A stretch of 64,000 bases of DNA from Desulfuromonadaceae bacterium. GTDB lineage: Bacteria > Desulfobacterota > Desulfuromonadia > Geobacterales > Pseudopelobacteraceae. Each line of letters starts with the position of its first letter. The first letter of the stretch is position 1. The position numbers and the translations under genes are program-made. Below the pieces are notes generated by a model. That model was not told the DNA's origin. It did no database searches and saw only the letters and a list, made by a program, of their open reading frames with translations. Shown piece after piece: positions 33,804 through 42,122 of the stretch. The stretch is taken from assembly GCA_028681335.1 (NCBI GenBank), contig JAQUIT010000006.1, positions 1 through 64,000 of the forward strand. The letters are read 5' to 3'.

Positions 33804-34919
33804 CTACTCCACCCTTGCGCCTTCTACGACCTTATCAACACCGGCTACAACAACACGATCTCCTTCGGACAGACCGGAAAGGACCTCTATCCGGGCACCG
33901 CTTTCACGACCGACCCTGACAATGCGCATATGGACGATGTTTTCCTTATCAACGGTCCAGACTGACGTCATTGCGCCGCGGTTAACAACGGCCTGTTTCG
34001 GCACAGTGATACCGTTGGTAGTCGTCCCGAGGCTGATTGAGCCCCGCCCGAACATTCCGGACTTCAACCCCTTCTGGCTCAGTGCTATCTTGGCAATGAA
34101 GGTGCGGCTGCCCGGATCGGCCGCCGGGACGATATCGCCAATTTTAGCTGTAAACGGGGCACCCACGGAATCAAGCGTTACCCGCAACGGCGAACCCGGT
34201 TTAACCATGGCCGCCATATTTTCCGGCAAAGCCAACTCTAATTGATAGCTCCCGTCGTTTTCGATCGTCATCAGCGGTTGACCAGGGAAGACAGATGCTC
34301 CCAGATCGGCCTGCTTGCTGACGACTACGCCGGAAATCGGGGCGATAATTTTCGTATAATCAGCCATTGTGCTAGCAGCTCTGGCACCTTCCTGGGCCTG
34401 TTTGAGCCTTGAAGCGGCACGCGCCACCCCTTGGGCAGCCATATCTTTTTCAGTCTGCCTGACATCAAACTCCTGACGACTGATAGCCTGCTCGCTGTAG
34501 AGCTTCTCGTAGCGATCAAATGTCATGTCAGCCAGCTTTTTCCGGGAATGTGCTTCATCAAGTCCGCGGCGGGCTTCGTCAATAGCGGCCGTTGCCACAG
34601 CAGCCGAGGCCTGATTTTCCTGGGCATCCAGTTGTGCCAGCAACTGCCCCTTACGCACCCGGTCGCCTTCACGAACTCGCAGCACGTTTATGCTGCCGGG
34701 AATACGGGGAGAGACAACCGAACTGGTGCGTGCACGCACGCTACCGACAACATCCAGCACATCTGTGGTGGCAACAAGTTTCACGACCTCAAGAGAAGTT
34801 CCCTTGACGACAACAGCAGGAGCACCTTCGGGCTTACCTGCATCGTGTGTCTTTGAACATCCTGCAGCCAAAAATGCAACGATCAGCAGAACCGCCGCAC
34901 GAAATAGATTGTTACTCAT
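33804..34919 (-). CDS. RND periplasmic adaptor (membrane fusion protein)
   Basis: 371 aa. The signal peptide ends in a lipobox (IVAFLAAGCSKTHDAG), so it is probably a lipoprotein anchored in the inner membrane. The barrel-sandwich hybrid (PRIPGSINVLRVREGDRVRKGQLLAQLDA) is split by an alpha-hairpin, followed by beta-barrel and membrane-proximal domains (VPKQAVVNRGAMTSVWTV). ATGA overlap with the TolC-like gene (34916-34919). It connects pump and outer-membrane channel. Confidence 0.94.
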   Translation of the reverse strand: MSNNLFRAAVLLIVAFLAAGCSKTHDAGKPEGAPAVVVKGTSLEVVKLVATTDVLDVVGSVRARTSSVVSPRIPGSINVLRVREGDRVRKGQLLAQLDAQENQASAAVATAAIDEARRGLDEAHSRKKLADMTFDRYEKLYSEQAISRQEFDVRQTEKDMAAQGVARAASRLKQAQEGARAASTMADYTKIIAPISGVVVSKQADLGASVFPGQPLMTIENDGSYQLELALPENMAAMVKPGSPLRVTLDSVGAPFTAKIGDIVPAADPGSRTFIAKIALSQKGLKSGMFGRGSISLGTTTNGITVPKQAVVNRGAMTSVWTVDKENIVHMRIVRVGRESGARIEVLSGLSEGDRVVVAGVDKVVEGARVE

Positions 34920-36256
34920 TTAAGTATCTCCTTCACAAATGTTCCTGACATATAATAGACCCGTCCGCCTGCCAGCGCATAACCGGCCTCGGCGTCAACC
35001 AGATTTGCCCGGGTCTGGTTAAGTGCCGTCTGGGCATCAAGCAGCTCAACCATTGTTGCCAGTGAGTTTTCATAACGTCTGGTCAGAAGCCTTACCGTCT
35101 CTTCAGCATCCTTGACAGAGTGGCGTGTAACCTCAAGACGCTTGGCCGCTTCATCACGCCGAACATAACTCTCCTTCAGCTGATACCTGACATCTTTACG
35201 TGCCGATTCCAGCATCTCGCGGGCGGCAGATTGACCGGAAAGCGCCCGGCGCCGCTCACTGTTGGTCCGGAAGCCCTCGAATACATTCCACTTGAGTGAA
35301 ACACCGGCGGTCCAGGCCTCATTATCAGAAGCAAAGGGTGCATCTTTGGCGTTCAGCTGATAGGAGGCAAAAGCACCTACTGTCGGCAGATACCCGCTCC
35401 AGGCGAGCTTAAGCGCTGCATCGGATTTTTCGAGATCGGCATACGACTGTTTGATTTCAACCCGGTTATCGAGGGCATCCCGGACAACTTGATCGTTTAT
35501 GGCGACAACCTCAATTTCGTCCGAGAACCCGCTTATTTCATAGTTACTGTCTTCAGGCATACCGATCAGCATTGCCAGCTTCATGCGGGCAAGGACCAGG
35601 TTATTTTGAGCAGATATATGCTGCTGTTCAACCATTGAGAGATGGGTACGCGAGCGCAGCTCATCCGACCGGAGTCCAACCCCGGTGGATGTCCTGACAA
35701 CGGCAATGCGCATGTTCTCCCTGGCATCGCCAACAGCCTTATCGGCGGCCTTCAGTTGAGCATCAGCCTTCTGCACATCGAGATACGTATAAAAAACCTG
35801 AAAAGCAATACCCTGACGCGCCGCCTCCAGCTCCAGCTCGGATTTCTGCGCATCCTTGACAGCCAACGTTTTGAGCGAAGAGAGCGAAGGAACATACAGC
35901 GGCTGCTGGATTGACAGAGCCGTTTTGAAATCATGCTGCGCAGAGGGGTTGTTGAGGTTGCTGATCAGGAAGTCGTTGTTTGTAAAACGTCCCTCATCGA
36001 GCTTCATCATGAACGTATTGGTCGGCGAATTGGTGGCAGCAAAGGTTTCTTCAAAAGAGACAACCGGCAGATAACGGGAGTTGGCAGCATCGATCCCCTG
36101 GCTGGCGGCATGGGAATTAAAACCGGCAGCCTTGATCTGATTATTGTTTACAAGTGCCATGCTGATCGCATCCCTGAGCGACAGCTTCACCGTCTCAGCC
36201 TCTGCGGCGACAACTGAAAGCAGCAAAAGTGCACATATGATTATTAAACGATACAT
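34916..36256 (-). CDS. TolC-family outer-membrane channel
   Basis: 446 aa from ATG 36256, which has GGAGG close upstream and begins the signal peptide YRLIIICALLLLSVVAAEA. The ATG at 36280 lies in the AT palindrome and gives no signal sequence, so it is rejected. The two structural repeats of TolC are visible (LSLRDAISMALVNNNQIKAA; VELLDAQTALNQTRANLVDAE). First gene of the pump operon. Three palindromic elements lie in its upstream region (36279-36487). Confidence 0.93.
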   Translation of the reverse strand: MYRLIIICALLLLSVVAAEAETVKLSLRDAISMALVNNNQIKAAGFNSHAASQGIDAANSRYLPVVSFEETFAATNSPTNTFMMKLDEGRFTNNDFLISNLNNPSAQHDFKTALSIQQPLYVPSLSSLKTLAVKDAQKSELELEAARQGIAFQVFYTYLDVQKADAQLKAADKAVGDARENMRIAVVRTSTGVGLRSDELRSRTHLSMVEQQHISAQNNLVLARMKLAMLIGMPEDSNYEISGFSDEIEVVAINDQVVRDALDNRVEIKQSYADLEKSDAALKLAWSGYLPTVGAFASYQLNAKDAPFASDNEAWTAGVSLKWNVFEGFRTNSERRRALSGQSAAREMLESARKDVRYQLKESYVRRDEAAKRLEVTRHSVKDAEETVRLLTRRYENSLATMVELLDAQTALNQTRANLVDAEAGYALAGGRVYYMSGTFVKEILK

Positions 36257-36278
36257 ATTCCCTCCGCACATATTATTC

Positions 36279-36298
36279 ATTTTATATATATATAAAAT
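36279..36298. promoter_or_regulatory. 20-bp perfect AT palindrome upstream of the tolC-like gene
   Basis: ATTTTATATATATATAAAAT is a perfect palindrome 23 nt upstream of the chosen start. It may be an operator or a start-proximal structure in the mRNA. Confidence 0.55.
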
Positions 36299-36387
36299 AT
36301 TGAATATGTCAACGCCTAATTTTATATCACGAGCTTCTCAAATGGAGTAATGGCGGCTGACAACCGGTAAGCAAGAGGGTTAAACTG

Positions 36388-36428
36388 TTGATGCATCACA
36401 ACCTCTTACGGGGATAGTGATGCATCAA
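36388..36428. promoter_or_regulatory. Paired TGATGCATCA palindromes
   Basis: TTGATGCATCAC (36388-36399) and GTGATGCATCAA (36417-36428) are perfect inverted copies, each containing the self-palindrome TGATGCATCA. Their centres are 29 bp apart, about three helical turns. Confidence 0.65.
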
Positions 36429-36470
36429 ATAATTAACGTGGAGACGTTCTTGTCAATTGCGCTCACGTAT

Positions 36471-36487
36471 ACTGGTTTTAAACCAGT
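36471..36487. promoter_or_regulatory. 8-1-8 palindrome ACTGGTTT-T-AAACCAGT
   Basis: A perfect 8-bp inverted repeat around one base, in the same intergenic region. Its shape fits a TetR- or MarR-type operator. No such regulator gene is adjacent. Confidence 0.5.
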
Positions 36488-36565
36488 CCGATGCCATTGC
36501 CGTTATGACACAATCTTACCAGACTTTTCACATTTATACATAGTCGGATAGGTCAAATCATTGAT

Positions 36566-37036
36566 TCACGGTTTAACCAGACCGGCATCCTCAAGAAACT
36601 CCTTGGCACTGTCACCGCGCAGGTTTTCCGCCAGCCCTATCAGACCATCGGTAAGATATCTGGCATTGTACCCCTTGGTGCGCAGATACGCCATGGCTAT
36701 GGACGAACGATCCTTGTGCGGACAGGCGGTAACAATAATCTTGTCCCTGGGCAACTCGGCAAGACGCTTGGGCAACTCATTCAACGGAATGAAGAGCCCG
36801 AAACCCATACGCCATGCCCTGGTTTCTTCCGGAAAGCGGATATCCACCAGAACCGCCTTCTTTTCCTCCAGCAACTTGAGTAGCTTTTTGCTGTCGGTCT
36901 TCATGTCGGCGCGGGTGTCATAGTCGAAGTTGGTCAGAAAAGTATCAAAGTCTGATGCCTTTTCCTCAGCCATACCCGGGATAGTGGAACAGAAGGAAGC
37001 TATCAGTATACATGCGGCGATAACTATATTTTTCAT
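36566..37036 (-). CDS. Exported single-domain rhodanese-like protein
   Basis: 156 aa from ATG 37036, supported by GGAGG seven bases upstream. A signal peptide (KNIVIAACILIASFCSTIPGMA) precedes one rhodanese domain. The cysteine loop is ACPHKDRSSIAMAYL, an arginine-containing variant of the usual loop, and the domain ends RYLTDGLIGLAENL. It is periplasmic and follows the CcdA-like gene by 68 nt, so it may receive reductant from that system. Confidence 0.85.
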   Translation of the reverse strand: MKNIVIAACILIASFCSTIPGMAEEKASDFDTFLTNFDYDTRADMKTDSKKLLKLLEEKKAVLVDIRFPEETRAWRMGFGLFIPLNELPKRLAELPRDKIIVTACPHKDRSSIAMAYLRTKGYNARYLTDGLIGLAENLRGDSAKEFLEDAGLVKP

Positions 37037-37104
37037 TATCAAGCCTCCGTTATGGCGGTAAGGATCTTGGATCACAACCTGAATACGATACTCTCACTGC
37101 TGCG

Positions 37105-37791
37105 TTAAAAAGATTGCCAGACAAACCATCCCCCCACCAGCGCAACAACTAACCCGCTAACACGTTTTGCCCAGAGGGAGAAATTTGCTACTCCCCGCGC
37201 CTTTACAAACCCCTCGACAAAACCGGTAAAAGTACCGGCAAAAAGCATCAGCAGACAGTGACCGACGGCGTAGCAGAACAGCAGTGCGATGCCGTACAGC
37301 ACCTGTCCCTTGCCCGCCACCAGCGTCAGCAACACAACCAGAACCGGCGTGGCACAGGGGGATGAGACGACACCGAAGAACAGCCCCAGCAGGAAGGCCC
37401 CGACGATGCCGCCACGTTTCGGTTTGAAATCTCGCCGGATCGGGAGACGAATCTCGTACAGCCCCATCATCTGGCCACCCATGATTAGTGCAATGCCACC
37501 GGCGATCAGATACCACCGACCGCCAAGAGTGCCGAACATGGTGCCGAGGAGTCCCGCCGCTGCACCAAATGCGGTGAATGTCAGGGAGAGCCCGAGAATG
37601 AAGACCAGCGAGTAGCGGAAAGCTTTTGCCCGGTCACCGTCGCTGTAACCGCCAACGAAACCGACCACCAGCGGGATTGTAGCCAGCACGCAGGGGGACG
37701 CAGATGACAGGACTCCGGCCAGAAAAACGGCGCCAAAGGCGACCAGTGGATAAAGGGTTATAATCTGTTCAATGTTATCTAAAAAACTCAT
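37105..37791 (-). CDS. CcdA/DsbD-like membrane thiol transporter (ArsG-like)
   Basis: 228 aa, about six helices. The two halves carry the conserved proline-cysteine motifs SSASPCVLATIP and VVSSPCATPVLV, which relay electrons across the membrane in CcdA. A short charged loop (RRDFKPKRGG) links the halves. The ATGA overlap with the thioredoxin gene (37788-37791) shows the two act together. CcdA-like proteins next to small thioredoxins in arsenic regions are also annotated as ArsG of the ArsEFG aromatic-arsenical system; which applies here is open. Confidence 0.88.
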   Translation of the reverse strand: MSFLDNIEQIITLYPLVAFGAVFLAGVLSSASPCVLATIPLVVGFVGGYSDGDRAKAFRYSLVFILGLSLTFTAFGAAAGLLGTMFGTLGGRWYLIAGGIALIMGGQMMGLYEIRLPIRRDFKPKRGGIVGAFLLGLFFGVVSSPCATPVLVVLLTLVAGKGQVLYGIALLFCYAVGHCLLMLFAGTFTGFVEGFVKARGVANFSLWAKRVSGLVVALVGGWFVWQSF

Positions 37792-38168
37792 TTCAAACCG
37801 GCAGCCTTCAGTTCTTTCAGGATGTCGTCTTTGCTCATGAAACCCATGTGGCGCTTCATTTCTTTGCCACTGGTATCAAAAAATATCTGGGTCGGAATCA
37901 TCTGGACACGGTACTTCTGCGCAAGCGACTGGGTTGCCCAGACATCGGTAAAAAGCACATTAGCCCTACCCTGCAGTTCCAGATTTAACTCTTCGAGGAG
38001 TGGCGCCATTTTTTTGCACGGTATACAGGTACGGGCACCGAAATCTGCAACAGTAGGTTTACCGGAGGACAGGGCAGCACGGATCAACGCATCGCTGGAA
38101 GACGGAAGTTCCGCATGGGCCACTGATGCAATAAAGAGAGCGGCAAGAACGGCAAGAAATCGCATCAT
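37788..38168 (-). CDS. Exported thioredoxin-family protein
   Basis: 126 aa. A signal peptide (MRFLAVLAALFIASVAHA) precedes a thioredoxin fold with active site ARTCIPCKKMAP and the cis-Pro loop VQMIPTQIFFD. It is likely a periplasmic partner reduced by the overlapping CcdA-like protein. The 4-bp overlap on both sides (38165-38168 and 37788-37791) implies fixed stoichiometry. Confidence 0.9.
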   Translation of the reverse strand: MMRFLAVLAALFIASVAHAELPSSSDALIRAALSSGKPTVADFGARTCIPCKKMAPLLEELNLELQGRANVLFTDVWATQSLAQKYRVQMIPTQIFFDTSGKEMKRHMGFMSKDDILKELKAAGLK

Positions 38169-38392
38169 AGGACTCCTGATATTTCCGCAACAGAGGCGAC
38201 CTTACCGGAAAAGACAACCTTGCCGTCAACCACCAGCGCCGGCGTACTCATGACACCGTAGGCCATTATTTTAGGTATCTCTTCAACTTTGACGATCTCG
38301 GCACTTTTCCCGCTCTCCTCTACCGCTTTCTTCACATTCTCGTAGAGATTTTTACATTTGGCACAGCCGGTGCCGAGGACTTCGATTTTCAT
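38165..38392 (-). CDS. Small cytoplasmic thioredoxin-like protein (CxxC)
   Basis: 75 aa, the minimal glutaredoxin/thioredoxin fold of the MTH895/TM0996 type. The active site is GTGCAKCKNL and the cis-Pro segment is YGVMSTPALVVDGKVVFSG. No signal peptide. It could deliver electrons to the CcdA-like protein from the cytoplasmic side, or act in metalloid reduction. It starts 3 nt after the [2Fe-2S] protein gene. Confidence 0.92.
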   Translation of the reverse strand: MKIEVLGTGCAKCKNLYENVKKAVEESGKSAEIVKVEEIPKIMAYGVMSTPALVVDGKVVFSGKVASVAEISGVL

Positions 38393-38394
38393 GT

Positions 38395-38664
38395 TTATTC
38401 TCCTTTAGTTGTGATGCCTGCTTCAAGCAGCATCGTGATTTCTTTCGAACAACACCTGCCCCGCGGAGAAAGCTCCTTGCAGCGCCCCTTCGTGCAGGCA
38501 CCGGTTATCCGGCGGATGTCATCCATGTTCCTGGCGCCGTTCTGAATTGCGTCCTGTATTGAGCGCTTACTGACAGAGTTGCACCAACAGACAAGTTCGT
38601 CCAAAGGCGCTTCCAGGATGTTTTCAGTATAAGTATTACTAATCAATGGCTGTGTCCGCAACAC
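38395..38664 (-). CDS. BFD-like [2Fe-2S]-binding protein
   Basis: 89 aa from GTG 38664, chosen for GGAGG four to five bases upstream. It overlaps the CDF gene by 22 nt. The BFD-type cluster ligands are VCWCNSV and ACTKGRCKELSPRGRCC, with helix-turn segments between (SIQDAIQNGARNMDDIRRI). Similar modules occur in CopZ and NirB-type proteins as electron relays or metallochaperones. Likely an electron carrier for the thioredoxin genes downstream. Confidence 0.82.
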   Translation of the reverse strand: MLRTQPLISNTYTENILEAPLDELVCWCNSVSKRSIQDAIQNGARNMDDIRRITGACTKGRCKELSPRGRCCSKEITMLLEAGITTKGE

Positions 38665-39575
38665 CGCGCCTCCCGTTCGACGTGATTAAACTCCTTGATC
38701 AACGGACCACCATTGCAACTACTTGGACAGTCAAACTGTATTGTTGTATGGGTAATATGAAAACCGTGCTCCAGTTCATGCTCTATGGTGTGCAATAGTT
38801 GGCTGCGCTCTCCTTCATGCTCCGGTTCAATTTCAACATGAGCAGACAGGGCAAAAATATGTGAGCAGACCGACCAGATATTGAGATGGTGAACGCCGGC
38901 AACCCCCTCTATTGCGCGAATAGTTGCAGCAACGTGTTCGACTGACATCCCGCGCGGCACCCCCTCCATAAGTATATGGACCGCTTCGCGCAGTACCCGA
39001 CCGGCGCCGACCAGGATAAGCAGGCCAATGGCGATGGAAATAAGCGGGTCGGCCTGATACCAACCGGTGTAGTGCATCAGAACAGCAGCGGCAATAACCC
39101 CCACTGAAGCAGCCGCATCTCCCAGTACATGCAGAAAAGCACTGCGCACGTTCAGGTCATCATGTGAATGGCCGTGCAGCCCCTTGGCCGCCAGCAGGTT
39201 GGCAACCAAACCGAATACCGCTATAACCAGCATCGTGGTTGTATGAACCTCTTGCGGCGCAATCAGCCGCTTGCTCCCCTCATAGAGGATACCGACCGCC
39301 ATCAGAAAGACCGTCAGGCCATTGATCAGCGATGCCAGAACCTCGGCCCGATGCCAGCCATAAGAATGGAGTTCGCTCGGAGGTTGCGCAGCCAGCTTGA
39401 TTGCTGCCAGCGACAACACCAGCGCAAACAGATCCAGAAACACATGCCCCGCGTCAGAGAGCAGCGCCATGGAATTGGACCAGAGACCGCCGATGATTTC
39501 CGCCACCAGAGTGACGGCGGTCAGGGAAATCGCAAAAATCAGGCGTTTCGAGATGGATTGGTCAATATTTGCCAT
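38643..39575 (-). CDS. Cation diffusion facilitator (CzcD/ZitB-like)
   Basis: 310 aa, six helices with metal-site motifs LLSDAGHVFLDLFAL (HxxxD in TM2) and HVLGDAAASVGVIAA (HxxxD in TM5), and a cytoplasmic domain with HHLNIWSVCSHIFALSAHVEI. It ends in CCGHSH, a possible metal-binding tail. Proton-coupled export of Zn, Cd or Co is the usual role. It lies 11 nt after the permease in the ArsR-led operon. Confidence 0.93.
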   Translation of the reverse strand: MANIDQSISKRLIFAISLTAVTLVAEIIGGLWSNSMALLSDAGHVFLDLFALVLSLAAIKLAAQPPSELHSYGWHRAEVLASLINGLTVFLMAVGILYEGSKRLIAPQEVHTTTMLVIAVFGLVANLLAAKGLHGHSHDDLNVRSAFLHVLGDAAASVGVIAAAVLMHYTGWYQADPLISIAIGLLILVGAGRVLREAVHILMEGVPRGMSVEHVAATIRAIEGVAGVHHLNIWSVCSHIFALSAHVEIEPEHEGERSQLLHTIEHELEHGFHITHTTIQFDCPSSCNGGPLIKEFNHVEREARCCGHSH

Positions 39576-39586
39576 TTAAATCTCTC

Positions 39587-40534
39587 TCAGAGAATTGCGT
39601 TAAACAGATAGCCGACACAGATGATAGCCACGGCCACTGTGCCAAAGAATACCACCAAAAGCCGATTCTTCAGGACGTTCTTCAGAATGATGGCCTCCGG
39701 CAGTGAGAGCGCCGTGACCGCCATCATAAACGCGAGCACAGTGCCGATCGCCATCCCCTTCTCCATCAGCGCATGAACAATGGGGATGACCCCGGCAGCA
39801 TTGGAATAGAGCGGCACCCCAACCAGAACAGCCAGAGGCACGGCAAACATATTGTCACGACCTGCGTAGCGGACCAGAAAGTCCTGCGGCGCATAGCCGT
39901 GGATAAAGGCGCCCAACCCAACCCCGATAACGACATAGGGCCAGATTTTCTTCAACAATTCAAAAGTATACCCACGGGCATATTCAAGCTTCTCGCGGAA
40001 GGTTTGCTTTACAATTTCAGTTTTGCCGACCTGCATCTCCCAGACATAATCCTGGACGTACTTCTCCATCTTCATCTTGCCGATAATGATGCCGCCTATA
40101 ATTGCCACCAGCAGGCCGGTGGAGATGTAAATAAGGGCTATTTTCCAGCCGAACAGTCCCCAGAGCATGATCAGCGCTATTTCGTTTACCATTGGTGAAG
40201 AGATAAGGAACGAAAACGTCACCCCCAGAGGCACGCCGGACTCGACAAAACCGATGAAGAGAGGCACCGCCGAACAGGAACAGAATGGAGTCACAATTCC
40301 GAGCAGGGCTGCCAGAACGTTACCAACGTACTCCCGTTTATGGGAGAGCATCCGCTTGGTTCTTTCAGGTGGAAAGGAGGAGCGGATTATCGCCACCACG
40401 AAGATAATGGTAGTGAGCAGCAGGAAGATCTTCAGCGTATCATAGATGAAGAAGTTGAGCGCCTCGCCCGAATGGGTGCCCGGCACAAGACCTATGGTAT
40501 CAAAAACGAGCCAGTCGGCAAATTGTTTGAGCAT
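39587..40534 (-). CDS. Permease (DUF318/SO_0444-like)
   Basis: 315 aa, about eight to nine helices. Family hallmarks are GIVTPFCSCSAVPLFIGFVESGVPLG in the first half (with CSCS) and YSNAAGVIPIVHALMEKG in the second. Related permeases export organoarsenicals (ArsP) or Cu/Zn. It begins just after arsR, so the regulator probably controls it directly. The substrate is not decided by sequence. Confidence 0.9.
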   Translation of the reverse strand: MLKQFADWLVFDTIGLVPGTHSGEALNFFIYDTLKIFLLLTTIIFVVAIIRSSFPPERTKRMLSHKREYVGNVLAALLGIVTPFCSCSAVPLFIGFVESGVPLGVTFSFLISSPMVNEIALIMLWGLFGWKIALIYISTGLLVAIIGGIIIGKMKMEKYVQDYVWEMQVGKTEIVKQTFREKLEYARGYTFELLKKIWPYVVIGVGLGAFIHGYAPQDFLVRYAGRDNMFAVPLAVLVGVPLYSNAAGVIPIVHALMEKGMAIGTVLAFMMAVTALSLPEAIILKNVLKNRLLVVFFGTVAVAIICVGYLFNAIL

Positions 40535-40535
40535 G

Positions 40536-40859
40536 TCAGCCTCTTTCCATTACATTGATCAACTCACTACGCATCTCGACTTCGCGCTTGACGATGGCTG
40601 TTGCCCGGTCGACAATTTCAAAAACTTCGGGATGCTTTACCGCGTAGTAGATCTTGACCCCCTCCTTACGGCGCGAGAGGATGCCGTGGGTCTGCATGTA
40701 AGCCAGGTGGCGGGAGGTATTGGACTGTTCTTCGTCGATGGCAGGAAAAATCTCGCAGACGCATCGTTCGCCGTCGCGCAGGAACTCAACGATCTTCAGG
40801 CGGGTCGCCTGAGCCATGGATTTGAGGACATCGGCAAGGTAACTGTTAGTTGAACTCAT
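40536..40859 (-). CDS. arsR: ArsR/SmtB-family metal(loid)-responsive repressor
   Basis: 107 aa from ATG 40859, with GGAG six bases upstream. Winged-helix fold with the metal box DGERCVCEIFPAI (CxC in the helix where ArsR has ELCVCDL) and recognition helix DEEQSNTSRHLAYMQTHGIL. It should repress when metal-free. Its own promoter carries a 20-bp operator over the -10 element, and the same operator stands before the 50620 operon. It heads a run of about eight minus-strand genes ending near 36566. The divergent neighbour is acr3. Confidence 0.93.
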   Translation of the reverse strand: MSSTNSYLADVLKSMAQATRLKIVEFLRDGERCVCEIFPAIDEEQSNTSRHLAYMQTHGILSRRKEGVKIYYAVKHPEVFEIVDRATAIVKREVEMRSELINVMERG

Positions 40860-40875
40860 GACACACTCCGTTCTT

Positions 40876-40919
40876 ATATGACTATACAATCATATATGCC
40901 CGGACGCGTTAATCGTCAA
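40876..40919 (-). promoter_or_regulatory. arsR promoter with operator over the -10
   Basis: On the minus strand TTGACG, 17 nt and TATATG form a sigma-70 promoter (-35 at 40914-40919, -10 at 40891-40896). The operator ATATGATTGTATAGTCATAT (40876-40895) begins inside the -10, with ATATGA/TCATAT as inverted ends. An equivalent unit is at 50443-50486. Confidence 0.88.
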
Positions 40920-41041
40920 GAAAAAAGTCCCCTTTTGATGAAACGTCGGGCAGGAATACACGTTGATGCAGGCAGGACGTAACTTGCTATATATTCGAAA
41001 GTGGATACTATAATATCATCTTTATATCCGCGAGGGGCATT

Positions 41042-42094
41042 ATGTCTGAACACCTTTCCCACAAACTTTCCTTTCTCGATCGCTGGCTGACCATGTGGAT
41101 CTTCACTGCCATGCTTATAGGTGTTGGCCTTGGCTATTTCCTCCCCGGCACAGAAACTTTCATCAACTCCTTCCAGGTCGGCACCACCAACATCCCGATC
41201 GCTGTCGGCCTGATCCTGATGATGTACCCACCCTTTGCCAAGGTGAAGTATGAGGACATGCCGGAGGTCTTCCGGAACAAGAAGATCCTGGGGCTGTCGC
41301 TGGTACAGAACTGGCTCATCGGCCCGGTGCTGATGTTCGTGTTGGCGGCGCTGCTGCTGCCGGACAAGCCGGAGTACCTTGTGGGTCTCATCATGATCGG
41401 CTTGGCACGCTGCATCGCCATGGTTATTGTCTGGAATGAGCTGGCTAAAGGAAATACCGAGTACGCCGCAGGACTCGTAGCTTTTAACAGTATTTTTCAG
41501 GTTCTGTTCTACAGTGTCTATGCCTGGTTCTTCATCACGGTGCTGCCGCCGCTGGTGGGGCTTAAGGGAATGGTTGTGGACGTTAGCATCCGCCAGATTG
41601 CGGAGAGCGTCTTTATCTACCTCGGTATCCCCTGTATAGCCGGAACCCTGACACGCTACATCGGTTTAAAAATTATGGGCAAGGAACGTTACCATCGGGA
41701 GTTCGTCCCAAAAATAAGCCCGCTGACACTGATCGCTCTCCTTTTCACCATAGTGGTAATGTTCAGCCTGAAAGGGAATCTGATTGTCCAGTTGCCGCTG
41801 GATGTGGTACGGATTGCTATCCCGCTTTTGATCTACTTTGTAGTGATGTTCCTGGTCTCATTCTGGATGGGTAAAAAGATGGGGGCTGACTACAGCAAAA
41901 CAACCACGCTGGCATTTACCGCTGCCAGTAACAACTTTGAGCTGGCAATAGCGGTATCAGTGGCGGTGTTCGGCATCAACTCCGGCGCAGCTTTTGCTGC
42001 CGTAATCGGCCCGCTGGTGGAGGTGCCGGTGATGATAGGACTGGTTAATGTAGCGTTTTTGTTTCGGAAACACTGGTTTGGCAACGAAGCATAA
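41042..42094 (+). CDS. acr3: Arsenite efflux transporter Acr3
   Basis: 350 aa, about ten helices. Acr3 features: [20 protein letters not shown] at the N-terminus, [15 protein letters not shown], and [19 protein letters not shown] with the functional cysteine of TM4. The C-terminal [19 protein letters not shown] carries the conserved Asn/Glu. It extrudes arsenite (and antimonite). Divergent from arsR. GAGGGG lies six bases before the ATG. ACTATAATATCAT at 41006-41018 resembles the arsR operator. Confidence 0.95.
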   Translation: MSEHLSHKLSFLDRWLTMWIFTAMLIGVGLGYFLPGTETFINSFQVGTTNIPIAVGLILMMYPPFAKVKYEDMPEVFRNKKILGLSLVQNWLIGPVLMFVLAALLLPDKPEYLVGLIMIGLARCIAMVIVWNELAKGNTEYAAGLVAFNSIFQVLFYSVYAWFFITVLPPLVGLKGMVVDVSIRQIAESVFIYLGIPCIAGTLTRYIGLKIMGKERYHREFVPKISPLTLIALLFTIVVMFSLKGNLIVQLPLDVVRIAIPLLIYFVVMFLVSFWMGKKMGADYSKTTTLAFTAASNNFELAIAVSVAVFGINSGAAFAAVIGPLVEVPVMIGLVNVAFLFRKHWFGNEA

Positions 42095-42122
42095 TCCTCT
42101 TCAGGAAAGCAAACAATAACAT

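Larger units (their letters stand above)
36257..36565. other. Gene-less 309-bp region upstream of the RND operon
   Basis: Holds the pump operon leader and promoter region with three separate palindromic elements (36279-36298, 36388-36428, 36471-36487). No ORF with coding character and no RNA gene was recognised. Confidence 0.7.
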
